A program made the translations under genes and the position numbers. From Paracyclopina nana (taxonomy: Eukaryota > Arthropoda > Copepoda > Cyclopoida > Cyclopettidae), in NCBI GenBank assembly GCA_019096065.1, contig JAGUCH010000008.1:4965001-5029000 (forward strand): a stretch of DNA of 64,000 nt, in the 5' to 3' direction. Below the pieces are notes generated by a model. The model had not been told where the DNA came from, searched no databases, and saw only the letters and a list, made by a program, of their open reading frames with translations. Below are positions 11,439 to 22,779 of the stretch, piece after piece (positions within the stretch are counted from its first letter, which is position 1; every line of letters begins with the position of its first letter).

Positions 11439-14007
11439 ATGCTTGCAGGAAATCAATATTGCTCTGAATTTTGGAGAACCTACGCACTCATCACCGCTCC
11501 AGTTTTATTGCTTCCAATTGCCTTTATGGAAGGTGGAGGTGAAGAGATGAGGTGTGCGTATGTGGTCTTATTAATGGCAGCTTATTGGATGACTGAGGCT
11601 CTTCCATTGCCAATCACATCCTTAATACCCATGGTACTCTTTCCTTTTTTGGGTATCATGTCCACCAATGAAGTTGGCATCAACTATCTCAAATCCACAA
11701 ATTTCATGTTTCTGGGTGGCCTCATTTTGGCTCTGGCAGTAGAGCACAGTGGCCTTCATAGGCGAGTGGCCTTGAGGATTCTTCTCATGATTGGAACTTC
11801 ACCTAGAAATCTGCTCCTTGGATTTATGATGACCACAGGTATACAGTCTGACCGTTCAAAATTGGACGGTACGGGAATCTAAACTTTTTGTCACATATTC
11901 AATAATTACAGGACTTTTAAATGAAATAGTTGGAAAGATTGAGCCTTTTTCCATCTTTTTTGTAAAAGTAGAAAAAATCAATCGAAAAGAGGAATAAACC
12001 GGGAAAATTTAATTTTCCCAAAGCAACCCAGAAAATTGTCACGAAAAAACTGATGCATCATTTATTTTTTGCTGTCACGCGGAATTCTCAATAATATTTT
12101 TCATTTTGTCAGAAAACAAAAAAGATGTCCAAAGGTTCAAGCTTTCCAACGATACCCATTAAGCCTCAAAATTCATGAATTCATAACACAAACTTTTGAT
12201 TCCCGCACCGTCCAATTTTGAACGGTCAGACGGTATAATAGTTCATCATATCTGTTAATTGGTTAATGCTCATTTCACAGGTTTCCTGTCCATGTGGATC
12301 TCAAATACAGCAACGACGGCCATGATGATTCCAATAGTTGATGCCATAGCTCAAGTGTCTGCAACATCAGACCCTGAGCCTCCAAATGAAGAAGCTGGAG
12401 CTCCGCTGGCCAGTGTGGAAGATTCTGAGCCAATGGTTGAATTTAAAGTGGTTGATAATGGCAGTGGTGGTCATGGCCAAGGTCGACCTGTCACCCTCGT
12501 AGAGGCTGGAAAACAATCCAGCAAATATTTCATGTCAGACACTCAGAAAAAGGCCAAAATTGAGCGTCAAAGAAACCTATTGATGATGTCAGTGGCTTAT
12601 TCAGCAAATATTGGTGGCACTGGAGTGATCACTGGATCCCCTCCAAATTTGGTTGTGCCTCAAGTGATGGAGAATCGTTTTGGTGACTCCACAGGGCTCA
12701 CTTTTGCCAGCTGGATGGCCTTTGCAGTTCCCATCATGACCTTGAACCTATTTCTGTCCTGGCTTTGGCTTTCATTCCTTGGATGGAGGGAGAACAAAAA
12801 GTTCCAAAATCCAGGTGGTCAGCAGGTGGATCATAAGCATGCTGAGGCTCAAATAATGAAAGTCATGAGGCAAAAATATGATAGTTTGGGCCCTATGAAA
12901 TGTCATGAGTTCTCCATACTCATCTGCTTCATTGTCGTAATACTATTGTGGTTCTTCCGGAAGCCTCTCTTCATGTTTGGTAAGCATGCATTTCTTGCTG
13001 CCATGAAATTTGATCTTTATTGCTCTAATTCATTAAGGATGGGGTGATTTGTTCGTCTTCATGACTGAAAGAGGCAAAAAAGTGACTGTGGGAAGTGCAA
13101 CTCCTGCCATTCTCATGGTTGTGGTTATCTTTGCCCTACCAACAAGATATAGATTTTGGCCTTTTCAAGCTTTGAGCAAAGCCCCCCATTCTTCACCATC
13201 CCTAATTGACTGGAAGACTGTGGAAACCAAACTTCCTTGGGGAGTTATCCTCCTTTTGGGTGGTGGATTTGCAGTGAGTGATGGTTGCGAGAAATCCGGA
13301 TTGTCAAAATGGCTGGTATCCAAGATGATGATACTGGTGGGAATGCCAGCATGGGCAATTAATGCCATACTATGCATTCTTACAGCTTGCTTGACTCAAG
13401 TAAGTATATTATATATGTCATGATCAGCCAGGGTCACGTACAGTGAACGCATTCATTAACATTGCCCTAAACAATCGATTAATTGAAGTGAAAAAACAAG
13501 AAAAATCAAATGGTTAACTACAAATAATCCCCCTTTTTTGAATGTTCATTTGTGCCATAAATTGTAGTTGTCTACTTAGTTTCAAAATGTAGAGGGCGCT
13601 GTTCGTGAAACGTAAATATTTTAAGGCGACCCAGCACGAATTTTAATTTAGTGTTATTTTTGCAGGTCGCCTCAAATACTGCGACAGCAAACGTCTTGCT
13701 CCCCATTCTGGCTGATTTGTCTCTGACCATTTGCCAGAATCCACTTTATTTGATCATGTCTGTGGCGTTGACATCATCGTATGCTTTCATGCTGCCAGTG
13801 GCCACTGCACCAAATGCTATAGTTTTTGGAGCTTCTTCCATGACCACTGCACAAATGATGAAGGCTGGCCTTGGCATGAATATAATCACAGTTGTCACCA
13901 CTCTTCTTGCAATTAACACCTATGCAACGCTCATCTTTGATCTGAACACATTTCCCACGTGGGCGGAAAATCAGCTGCCAGCCAATGTTACTTGCAGCCA
14001 GTTTTAA
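11439..14007 (+). CDS. Indy: SLC13-family Na+/di- or tricarboxylate cotransporter (Indy-like)
   Basis: Exons are 11439-11838, 12281-12979, 13038-13399 and 13666-14007 (600 aa; phases 1, 1, 0 all agree). The multipass plasma-membrane protein takes up citrate or succinate with sodium. Both SNT signatures of the family are visible: SNTATTAMMIPI after exon 2 begins, and SNTATANVLLPIL in exon 4. Each is followed by its Gly/Pro partner motif (GGTGVITGSPPNL; VATAPNAIV). A hydrophilic loop with PEPPNEE and a Lys-rich patch lies between the halves, as in Indy. The start at 11439 (MLAGNQYCSEFWRTY) gives the short N-terminus usual in the family. However, a plausible splice acceptor at 11447-11448 means an upstream exon cannot be excluded. 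A retroelement in the same orientation ends 281 bp upstream. Confidence 0.93.
11844..12233. mobile_element. 390-bp MITE in SLC13 intron 1
   Basis: Terminal inverted repeats of at least 36 bp begin CAGTCTGACCGTTC on the left and, read as reverse complement, CCGTCTGACCGTTC on the right. They differ at only about two positions over that length. TA dinucleotides flank both ends (11842-11843, 12234-12235), as expected for a Tc1/mariner-derived MITE. There is no transposase ORF. It fills most of the 442-nt intron; without it the intron would be about 50 nt, the size usual for neighbouring introns. Confidence 0.85.
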
Positions 14008-14489
14008 CCTGATGATCACGCTTCTTAATTTTCGCAAAGAAAAAAAGAAAGAAGACTCTCAAGCAAGAAAAATAGCAGCTATTTTACCCTTAGTCAGCAA
14101 ATATTATATATTTTAGCCAGAAATAATGTCAATAATTGAGACCGGGTTACTATATACAGCAAGGTTGTGAAGTGAAGACTCTCAGCGAGGGCTTGTATTC
14201 AATAAATTCTGCTTGTCAAAACCCAATAATAGAATAAATGATGAAAGCAACCCAATCAATTCCTCCAACTACGTCATAAACTTTGTTATGCATAATAAAG
14301 GAGGTAAAAGTCGAAGGTTATCCAAATGTGGAAATTAAATGTCAGAGCACCTATGCTATAGCGTTGTAGGTAAAATAGCTATCGTCATTCATCGGTGGGT
14401 GCCATTTGCAATGCCTGTTTTCAATAGCAGCTTGAAGCCAGCCGGTTGCCATTTAGGTGAGTTTATTGCACTAGCAGGAATAATGCTAC
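14008..14489. other. intergenic, SLC13 3' UTR and upstream of GY-rich gene
   Basis: Contains AATAAA-type signals (AATAAA near 14201 and 14232) that could end the SLC13 mRNA. No coding signal seen. Confidence 0.4.
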
Positions 14490-14497
14490 TATAAAAG
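14490..14497 (+). promoter_or_regulatory. TATA box of the Gly/Tyr-rich gene
   Basis: TATAAAAG lies 58 nt upstream of the ATG at 14548. This implies transcription start near 14520 in a TTCACTC initiator-like context and a very short 5' UTR. Confidence 0.75.
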
Positions 14498-14547
14498 AGG
14501 TGAATCCTTTGCTGCCACTTCACTCTTGTGAGTGATTCTCAACCAAA

Positions 14548-15225
14548 ATGAAGATCTTTGTAAGATTCCCAATCGGTATCAATAATTATGCCATATTCCA
14601 AAACTAATTTCTGTTTTATCATCAGATTGTACTTGCCTTGGTGTTTGCTGCAGTCCTGGCTGAGCCCCATTATGGAGGCTATGGCAGAGGATATGGAGGC
14701 TACGGAGGCTACGGAGGTTACGGTGGTTATGGCGGAGGTTATGGAGGATACGGTAGAGGATATGGAGGCTATGGTGGTTATGGACGTGGACGCTATGGCA
14801 GAAGTGCTGATGCTGAGCCCAAAGCTGATGCTACAGCTGTAGCTCAGCCTGAAGCTCAGCCTGAGGCACAGCCCGAAGCTGAGAGCAATGCCGACGCTGA
14901 GGCTCAGTATTACAACAGTTTCGGTTATGGCATTCTCCCTACTAGCTATGCTTCCTATGGTTACCCTGCTTATACCTACCCAGTTGCTACCGCTGCATTT
15001 CCTCCTGCTTATGGATATCATTATGGAGGTATCTACAAGCGATCTGCTGAGCCTGAAGCCCATTATGGCTCTTATGGATATGGAGGCTACGGTGGAGGTT
15101 ACGGAGGATACGGCGGCGGCTATGGAGGCTACGGGGGACATGGAGGTTATGGCGGCCACAGCTATGGTGGTTACGGAGGATATGGAGGCCACAGTTATGG
15201 AGGTTACGGAGGATACCATGGTTAA
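14548..15225 (+). CDS. secreted glycine/tyrosine-rich repeat protein
   Basis: Two exons: 14548-14559 (MKIF) and 14626-15225 (203 aa in total). The signal peptide MKIFIVLALVFAAVLA is followed by GGYGGY/GGYGRGYGG repeats (residues about 18-60), an acidic PEAQPEAQPEA spacer, a Tyr/Pro/Ala-rich middle, then Lys-Arg and a second acidic start (RSAEPEA) leading into another GGY repeat block that ends GGYHG. Such proteins in arthropods are cuticle or eggshell components, or Gly-rich antimicrobial peptides. The sequence does not decide between them. The short first exon ending inside the signal peptide and the TATA promoter fit a strongly expressed secretory gene. The polyA signal is AATAAA at 15261-15266. 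A 243-codon antisense ORF here is an artefact of the repeats. Confidence 0.9.
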
Positions 15226-15725
15226 ATAACCTTTTTTGAGAATCAAGTCATTTGATGAAAAATAAAGCATTGATCCGCATACTACGAGTCCGCGAGAACA
15301 AGTTTATAAACGAGGAAATAATGGCCTTAACCAATTTTAGGAAAATCAATCACTTCAGCAACGAGGCTCTAACAAGGCATAAAATAAGCAGAACAAAAAA
15401 AGATATAGTTGCTATCAACCAAAATGTACGCAGTAGCCGGAGTACATATCCAATGATTTGCCAAATACATGCGACCCTAATGTAATTATGGCAATTACCC
15501 ATCTGACCAACAACCTGGGTTGACATGCAGAGAAATGAGAATGCTTAAAAATTAAACCTTACTTTGGTTGGAGTGCGATTGAATTTTTTGTAGCCATAGT
15601 ATTTTGGCATTTTCCGATACTTGTACGTATGTAGTATATGGATATCAAAGAGTCGATCTATTTTTTCTGCAGTACATTTTACAGTAGTTTTGTAGTGTTA
15701 TTTTGTAGCTTTCATAGGATGCAAT
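15226..15725. other. intergenic between convergent genes
   Basis: 3' UTR of the Gly/Tyr-rich gene (polyA signal 15261-15266), then AT-rich sequence with no gene seen up to the stop codon of the minus-strand EF-hand gene. Confidence 0.5.
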
Positions 15726-16526
15726 TCACTCGGTTTTGGCATCGAGTTCTGCTTGCCTTTTCTTCTCTTGCCTTGAGTGCATCATTTTGCAGAACTCCTT
15801 GTAGTTGAGCTTGCCATTGCCCTCCTTGTCGAATTTATTGAAAGCAGCTTCCACTTGGACTTTGGTTAATCCTTTGCACACTTGACGAAACTCATCTTTG
15901 GAGATGTATCCATCTCCGTCTTTGTCGAAAGCTCTGAAAGCCATTTCAATTTTGGTTTCTTGCCCCGTGAACTCCTCGAACGAAAGATGGCCATCGAAAT
16001 CTCTGTCTTTCTCTTTGAACAATTGCTGCACATCGTCCCTGAAAAATCATAATTGCATTCATGACTTGAGCATTTTTCAGTGCATAATCACGCATTGCTA
16101 TTCATGTTTTTTACTATATTGTATTGATCAAGCTTTCGTGATACTTTGCTTCGACACAGCTTGTTTTCGACGTTTTTGTACGTCTAATATGAATCAGAGA
16201 CCTTTGTTTATTTAATGTCCTAATTACGTTGATCGAATCACCATTTACGAGGCACTTTTGACCAAAGCGCTTCAAGAAAAAGTCCATGTATAGAAATATA
16301 GAATGCGCGTTTTCAATCAAATGGGCAATTATAAAATCACACTACACGTATCTTTTACTCACCAGTTGGCTTCGACTCCTGAGACTTTGAGCACTTCAAG
16401 CCATTCTTCAGGATTCAGTTTTCCATCGCCATCTTTGTCCGCAGCATCAAAAGCTTCGCGTAATTCACGCAATCGCCGCTCTTCCCGTCCTTTTTTGGAC
16501 ATCAAAGCAAAAAGGCCCGCGCTCAT
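15726..16526 (-). CDS. four-EF-hand calcium-binding protein
   Basis: Minus strand. Exons are 16526-16363 and 16038-15726, with the junction splitting a Trp codon, giving 158 aa. Four canonical EF-hand loops lie at residues 30-41 (DKDGDGKLNPEE), 66-77 (DRDFDGHLSFEE), 93-104 (DKDGDGYISKDE) and 125-136 (DKEGNGKLNYKE). All keep Asp at position 1, Gly at 6 and Glu at 12, so four functional Ca2+ sites are expected. The protein is calmodulin-sized but has a basic N-terminus (KKGREERRLRE) and a charged C-terminal tail (RQEKKRQAELDAKTE). I read it as a calmodulin-like or sarcoplasmic-type sensor rather than calmodulin itself. An in-frame ATG at 16502 is an alternative start. Confidence 0.9.
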
Positions 16527-17698
16527 TTTTGCTAAATTGTATTCTTGTGAATTCTGCTAAGTTCACACATGTGTGTGTGTGCGTCTGTGCTTGCTGCGAT
16601 TGTCTGTGAAGAGAAAAAAAGGACCATATACACACTTGAAAAATCGTTCAAAAATGCCTTTCTAGGGCGAGCTAGCGCGCTGTATTCGGTATCTAGGATA
16701 CAAATACAGCAACTTTGCGGCTCAGCTTCGTAAATATGGCTATTAAGTATTTGACCTTTTTTACTGCTATATTGGTGAAAAGCAAGTCCGTCTTAGCATA
16801 TAGTGTATGGAGCTCGTGTCGTTGCTAATGGCAATTATAGTATTGCTGTCAATTGGAATGTGTCGCAGTAAATACTATATAAGTAGCTAGGTTCCGCCCT
16901 CTCAAAAGGTCCAACTAATACTGAGCTGTAAGCGGCTGTAAGCTCGCACTATAGCAGATATAAGAGCAGTCCGACCTTTCCCCTACCCGGCTTCAACCAA
17001 AGTTGTGACATCATACCTTGTCTTTGGCACGTCATTACTTAACATTAATAGCCGATTGAAAATACGCTCCGTAACAGTATTGATACACTTGATTGTAGGC
17101 AATTAGCTGAATGGTCTGGTGGGGCTCAAAAGGCATTCAGAGCCATAAAAGGCCGACATGCAAGTAGTGGCCTCTAGTATTTTTTCGGTGGTTAGAGCCT
17201 ACACGACAATGGACTCTCAATGTAGCCCGTTACATTTTTCTCCTTTTTTGCTCCTATCTAAAATACTTCTTTGGGTGCTAGAACTACGTAGCATATGATA
17301 ATATGGATGTACCAGCATATATGTACAACGCACACTGCGTCATTTAAGATCCACATGCTGAGAAATGCGGAATTTTTCGTGTCATCTTCTCTGAATCTTG
17401 ACAGCACAAGTGCCAAGATTTGGGGAGTAATTTTTAGTGCATCATTTCATGCCTAGATTGCCAAATTAGTGAACTCGTGCGCGCGTTTTCATTAAAAAAG
17501 TTGGCATTTGGGCAACTTTGGGGCTCCAATTTTCATGACTAATTCAATAGAGTGCATTTGCGACTGCTTTTACTTAACTGTCATCATCACCACTCGAAGT
17601 ATCAAATTTATAAAGGGAATCTAGGATCAAAGGCCACCAACTGACTTTGTTCTTACTCCTGAGTGGAAGCCTACCTAGTAAACAAGCAACTAATTATA
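16527..17698. other. intergenic with divergent promoters
   Basis: No coding exon seen. On the + strand, TATAAAGG at 17609-17616 is well placed for the micro-exon gene starting at 17699. A (GT)n run near 16568 lies in the 5' flank of the EF-hand gene. Confidence 0.5.
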
Positions 17699-18929
17699 AT
17701 GAACAAAATTGTGGTATTACTTTTGAGCATTCTGTTGGTTTGCATTTCAGGTCTGCTAGTTACAAATAAGTTTGCCATTCCCCATAAACATAAATATTTT
17801 CGTAATTTTTTCCAAATAAGCTGAAAGCTCAGATTATGAGGACATCAAATCGGGATTTAGCAGGAACAAAATTATGCCTTCAATAAAAAAATTTCCACTA
17901 CACATGGAGGTCAAAGATGAGGCTGAAGATGCCACTTCTGAAAAAGTAGAAGATGACGAAGTTGATGAAACTGAGGCGCCAACTGAAGAGAGTAATTATT
18001 TAACTTTCCTACCATTGAAAAAAATACTCATTTTTTAAAAAAGCCCCAAGAAAAGATAAGAAAACAGAGGAAATGGAAGCAGATGATGAAGAAGAGTCAG
18101 ATTTTGAGGGACAAGGTCTTTTTCATTTTTAATTGTCCCAATAATAACAATCAAATATATTTTTCAAATTCATCAGCAGATTATGCAAATGCAGAAGAGG
18201 AAAATAGCAGTAGTAGTTCGGCAGCCACATCTGCATCAAGTAATATGGCTTTTGTTTTGCTACAATTCAAATTTGCAAAACCATTTTTCCTCCTTTTTTC
18301 TTAAGGTGCAAACACCGATTCCACCGTGACAACTGGTACGTTGCAAAAATTACTCGCTTTTGCATTTTCCCCCCATTTTCTTTTCGATTTTTTCAAGGTA
18401 ATTCAGTGACAGGAAAAGATGGTTTATCCAGCATTTCTACTGGTAACATAACGTTTTACAATTTTCTTTTTTCAAACTATTAAATAAGTATCTTCATAGG
18501 TACCAATGGTCAAAGTACAGGTAGCTTTAAGTCTTTAAGTCTTTTTTAGCTATTTTAGCTTCTCTTTTTTCATATAAAAGGATCAAGTGACGCAAATCCA
18601 GATGACGCAAAAGAAACTTTTGAGGGCAGCGAAGAAACTGTAAGTTTGTCACTGAAAACCACCTACAATATTGTGCCTTACAAAATAACTTATTTTAATT
18701 TAAGGAGGTTGGCCGTTTTAGAAATTCAGGATTCAGGGCAGGCGAAGATAACTCAACCTCGACTCCTCCATCAAATAGCTCTGACTCTACAGTAAGCACA
18801 GAAGGCTCCACTCCAATGGAAGAAACAACAGTTCCTACAGAACAATCTAGTGGCACTGGAAGAGGAGAAGCCAGAAAATTATTTTTCAGTTGCATGCCAC
18901 TAGGCTTGTTTCTATTGGTTAATATATAG
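17699..18929 (+). CDS. secreted acidic Ser/Thr-rich protein built from micro-exons
   Basis: Nine exons: 17699-17750, 17821-17991, 18044-18115, 18177-18239, 18306-18335, 18398-18442, 18500-18520, 18581-18639, 18705-18929 (245 aa). Exons 2-7 are 171, 72, 63, 30, 45 and 21 nt. All are multiples of three and all lie between phase-1 introns of 52-70 nt, so any of them can be skipped without changing frame. The protein has a signal peptide (MNKIVVLLLSILLVCIS), an acidic Glu/Asp-rich region, Ser/Asn/Thr-rich mucin-like segments and a hydrophobic C-terminus (LFFSCMPLGLFLLV) that could be a GPI-attachment signal. I recognise no domain. A TATA box at 17609-17616 and AATAAA at 18953-18958 frame the transcript. 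The layout resembles micro-exon genes of parasites, by form only. Confidence 0.8.
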
Positions 18930-18974
18930 TTAAAAAAGCGATATCTCTAAGCAATAAAATAAAGAAGAAAGGGA

Positions 18975-20768
18975 CTACAACTGCCACTTATGAGTCACTG
19001 GTTCAAACTTCCATAGATCCGGTTGACCGAAGTGAGGAGTGTCCTTTTCAAAATCCACCTTGGACCACTGAAATGGAGGCAGATCATCGTACGTTGGTCC
19101 TCCAAAGGCAATAAATTGAAAATCATGCATCATTTGAGAGCTTGTTAATTTCATATCAGTTCCTCCGTGGCTGCGATGCCCCAAAGCTCCAAATGGGTAC
19201 GTTCCAGATTTGGGGTTCAAGTCATTTCTCGCAGAAATGGCATTTTCAGCAGAGAAGGGAGGATTGCAGTCACATTTGGAAAGTGGATCTTTCTGAAAAT
19301 TGTTGTACCTCATCAGTTTGGTCATGGACTGCAAATCCTTGACATTCCTAAAATGAATATAATGTTCATCCAAAGTAAATAACTTGCTTTTTACGAATCA
19401 TACCTATGCTCCCGCTTGAAAATCAAAGCTCTTGGAGTTTTGTCATATGTGAACCAATCACCAAACTTCTCAACATTTGAGGGAGATCCGGAAAGGTTGA
19501 AAATGTCCTTATAAAAGGGAGTGTTGTAGGAAGGCCAATATGATTTGGCTGTCAAGACACTTGTCTGATCATCCATATGAATATGGCCAGGTAGTTGCTC
19601 AAGGACCCACAAAAGTCCACTCTTGGGCAACTCCTGTCCAGGCTTGAATTTTTTGTAGTCCACAACCATCCATTGGTTGTTGTAAGTGCCACTATTCCTC
19701 CTGGCAAATATTTTCGTCCACATCTTGCCATTTTTGGCCAACCTGTTCGCAACCATGGATCTGAACCCTTCAAGTACTTGTCCGTGAGGCTTGACAAACT
19801 TGAACAGATCCTTGTTGGAGTTGCCTATGGTGGTTTCAGTGATGGCCAATCCACTTGAACTGAGTGTGAAATCGTCTCCAGAATAGACAATGCCTGGATA
19901 ACCGCTGAAGGCCAAAACTTTCCCTGGCACCAACGGAGCATTCGGAGAGTCCACATAATGGAAACCAAAGTCATACTTCTTCAGAATTCTCACCATGGAT
20001 TGATAGGAGTTCCAAGTGTCGTGAGCCACGTATAAATCTTGATTATTAGGCAAGATTTTGATGAGCGCTGAGCAAGATCCGGATCCAAGCACTCGAGTGC
20101 TGTTGAACTCTCCATCCTTGTCAAACACTTGCTCGAGGTCCTCGAGATCGCCAAACACATTCATGAAGAAGATATCTCCATGGGGAATTCTCGGTCCCTC
20201 TTTGCCCACCTTGGCATCATATCCGGCTTCCAACCCTTCAAGTTGGTCATAAATCAATGACAATTGGTGCCAATATGGATTTGAGCCTATTTTGGGATTG
20301 GAATTGAGTTTCTTGCGCACCCAAGCAGTGTTGGTGTTTAAAAAGTCCACAAGTTTATCACATAGCTTTTGCTTGCCATCGCAATATCCATCAACAGCAT
20401 TCCTCCAATAATCATAGAGCACTGATGTTGTGATGGCACCTTCCAAAAATCCGGCAGCATAAGCCTTAAAAAACAATTTAAAAACTGTCAGCTCAAGTTT
20501 TGTATCTACTCGTGTGTGCTAAATGGCATACTTGAATTTTATCAGGAAATTTGCCATCAGTTTTGATCTCTAAATAGCTCCATCCGGTCTGGTTGATGGC
20601 ATTGGTGAAATTTCCCACAGCAACATTGTCTTGATCCGTTGCTACATCGTTGACCAGCTGGAATCCATTGGCCTCTGTCCAGGTCACGGAGGCCAGGATG
20701 GGTGACTCAACTGCATTTGCATGTCCCACAATGAAAACCGCACCAATTAGCAAAACGAGTGTTGTCAT
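18975..20768 (-). CDS. phospholipase B-like (PLBD/lama family) hydrolase
   Basis: Minus strand, exons 20768-20532, 20464-19404 and 19347-18975 (556 aa; phases 0 and 2 agree). The signal peptide MTTLVLLIGAVFIVGHANA targets the secretory or lysosomal route. The family is an Ntn-type amidase/lipase made as a precursor that cleaves itself before a Cys nucleophile. The GSGSCSALIK motif supplies that Cys at about residue 210. Other family landmarks include YAAGFLEGAIT, MDDQTSVL and a late NPPFSAENAISARNDLNP stretch. Length matches the family (about 550 aa). N-glycosylation sites such as NFTNAINQT fit a lysosomal enzyme. Its stop lies 45 bp from that of the convergent micro-exon gene, so the 3' UTRs must meet or overlap. 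Confidence 0.93.
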
Positions 20769-22779
20769 CTCCCTAAAAATAATAGCATGGCATTATGGTG
20801 GGGTGGAATTGAAAACCTGTTGTCAGCCAGAAGAATATAGCATTGTGTTGCCCACATTATTTAATGGCAGGATGTAGCCAAAAGACCCAACCAGGAGAGT
20901 TCACCACTATACTACTACTGCAGCGTCAGTAGGGGCCAACAATGCAATTCGAGAGGGGACGCCACTACCCATGAAAACATGATGATTATGGTTTTTTGTG
21001 TGTGTCAATTCCAATACTCACATGAAATTCACAAAGATAGTTCACTCATCAACTGGGGGACTGGCTCGAAATCCAAACATTAAGCCGCCAGCTGACTAAG
21101 AAAAGTGGTTTGACCAGTTTTTCTCTGCCACACTATTGGCATTTTCTCAGTAAAAAGGCAGACTTTTTCGCATTTCAACTCTAAATTCACAAGCAAATTT
21201 AGAGCTCAGAAATTAGGGGTGTTTTTCAAGTATCAGGCGGAAGAAATTCACTCCACCCTTATAATTCACATCCTCAAGTCTACATTTCATTTTGAAGCAA
21301 GCACATCTGCAGAGTAGCATAAGCGTTTTCGGACTCAAAAGTAATGACATTGATTGTAAATATTAGGGTGGGGTAATTCATCAGTTTATGCTACACTTCT
21401 GCAGTAGAAAGTAACATCGAACTCTAGTGACGCTTTCCATTGTAGTGTAGCAAAAAGAAAAGGAAAGCCACCATACAGCCATATAAGTGGGAAAAAAAGT
21501 ACCAGATTCCAGCAAAATGTCTTCTTTAAGACGCGAAAATCACCTTTTGAGTGGTCTCAAGCCAAGGCTTCCTCTAGCCCTTCTCAACATCCTTCAGTGA
21601 CTCAGCTTTGGCCCTTGGAGTCTTTGGGCCAAGTTTGGATTGATTGGCGTATATTGCGCGCGCGCGCGCGCGAGAACACTTTCCCACCCTCCCCCTTCTC
21701 AGCTTGGCCAGAGTCAAGCCACGCGCGAGTTGCGCGCGCTCGCTCTCAGTTTTGAGCAGCTGCTTTTCAGTCCCTTGCGAGCCAGTGAAAAACAACAAAG
21801 CTGAGCTGAGTCACTCGCACCACTACTGAGTCCCTTCTCAGCTGAACTCAGTGAAGCGTTCTCAGCAAAGTGAAGCGTCGCTTCGCAGCCTCAGTTGCTG
21901 CGCTGAAAAAGCGCCAAAGTTGGCGTTTTTGAGTGAAAAGTGAAGTTTTTGGCAAGGAAACGCCGGAGCAGGGTGACACTTGAAGCACCCCACCCCCTGA
22001 AACGTGGTCGATCGTCGTGCATTTCAGTGATTTTCAGCCATTTTTGGCTTGAAACGTCACTCGCTCTGCTTTCTGAGAGGTGAGTTCTTGTTGTGTTTTC
22101 AAGGGTGAGAAAAACGCGGAATTAGAAAATTGAAGCCATTTCCTGTTCTGCAACTCAATGATGATGACCTAGAGCAATTTCGCACACTGAAAGGATTGAT
22201 TTTTTGCAAAAAGAACTATTTGTTATGATTCAAGCTAAAGCTGTCTTACGTTGGCCAATTAAGTAGCTTCTATGTGAGTCTTTTTGAGCAGACTGAATTT
22301 TGGCGTCAGTCAGAGTTAAGGACAGCAGAAAATGCTTCTTCCTTGATGGGTAGCAGTGGCTGGTGGTGTGCACCTGTCACTTGCTGCTGTATGGCTGAAA
22401 TTGAGATTTTCACAGGAACTCTTTCATCAAAATGATTTTTGCAGCTCACTCTAAGTGAGATGTAACATCAGCCTATTTTGTGGGCGTCAAAAATATGTGT
22501 CATTATCATCTTCTTGAGAGAGATCCAAGAGAGTTTCTTTTCCTGCCAAAGAGCTTGAACTTGTCTCTCACACTGAGCATGCAAATGTTGACTTTTTTGA
22601 GCTGCTCAGCTCTCCATAAACTCTGTGTGAAAATGTCACGGTTTGGGGCGTGTGATGATAGTAGCATACTCAGTTGTTGTAGTTGCCAGTGTGAATTCTA
22701 AATTACCGGATATTATGACACACCTCGTGTGCAGCAGCATTAATTAATCTATTATGTTCTTCTTTTTTACAGGAGCATC
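20769..22779. other. PLBD/Dscam divergent promoter region and Dscam 5' UTR intron
   Basis: No coding exon seen. From about 21640 the sequence turns GC-richer with a (GC)n run at 21656-21672 and many CTCAGT/TCAGTG initiator-like words. This looks like a broad, TATA-less promoter. A likely non-coding first Dscam exon ends at a good donor at 22079 (GAGAG|GTGAGT). The acceptor at 22771-22772 then starts the exon that contains the Dscam ATG. Confidence 0.5.

Noticed and set aside
14539..15270. 243-codon minus-strand ORF rich in Ser/Ile/Thr
   Set aside because: It is the exact antisense of the GGY repeats; repeat periodicity keeps all frames open. The plus strand has signal peptide, TATA, splice sites and polyA signal.
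21656..21672. (GC)n run upstream of Dscam as a Z-DNA or insulator element
   Set aside because: Only a short dinucleotide run; no further evidence beyond promoter-type composition.
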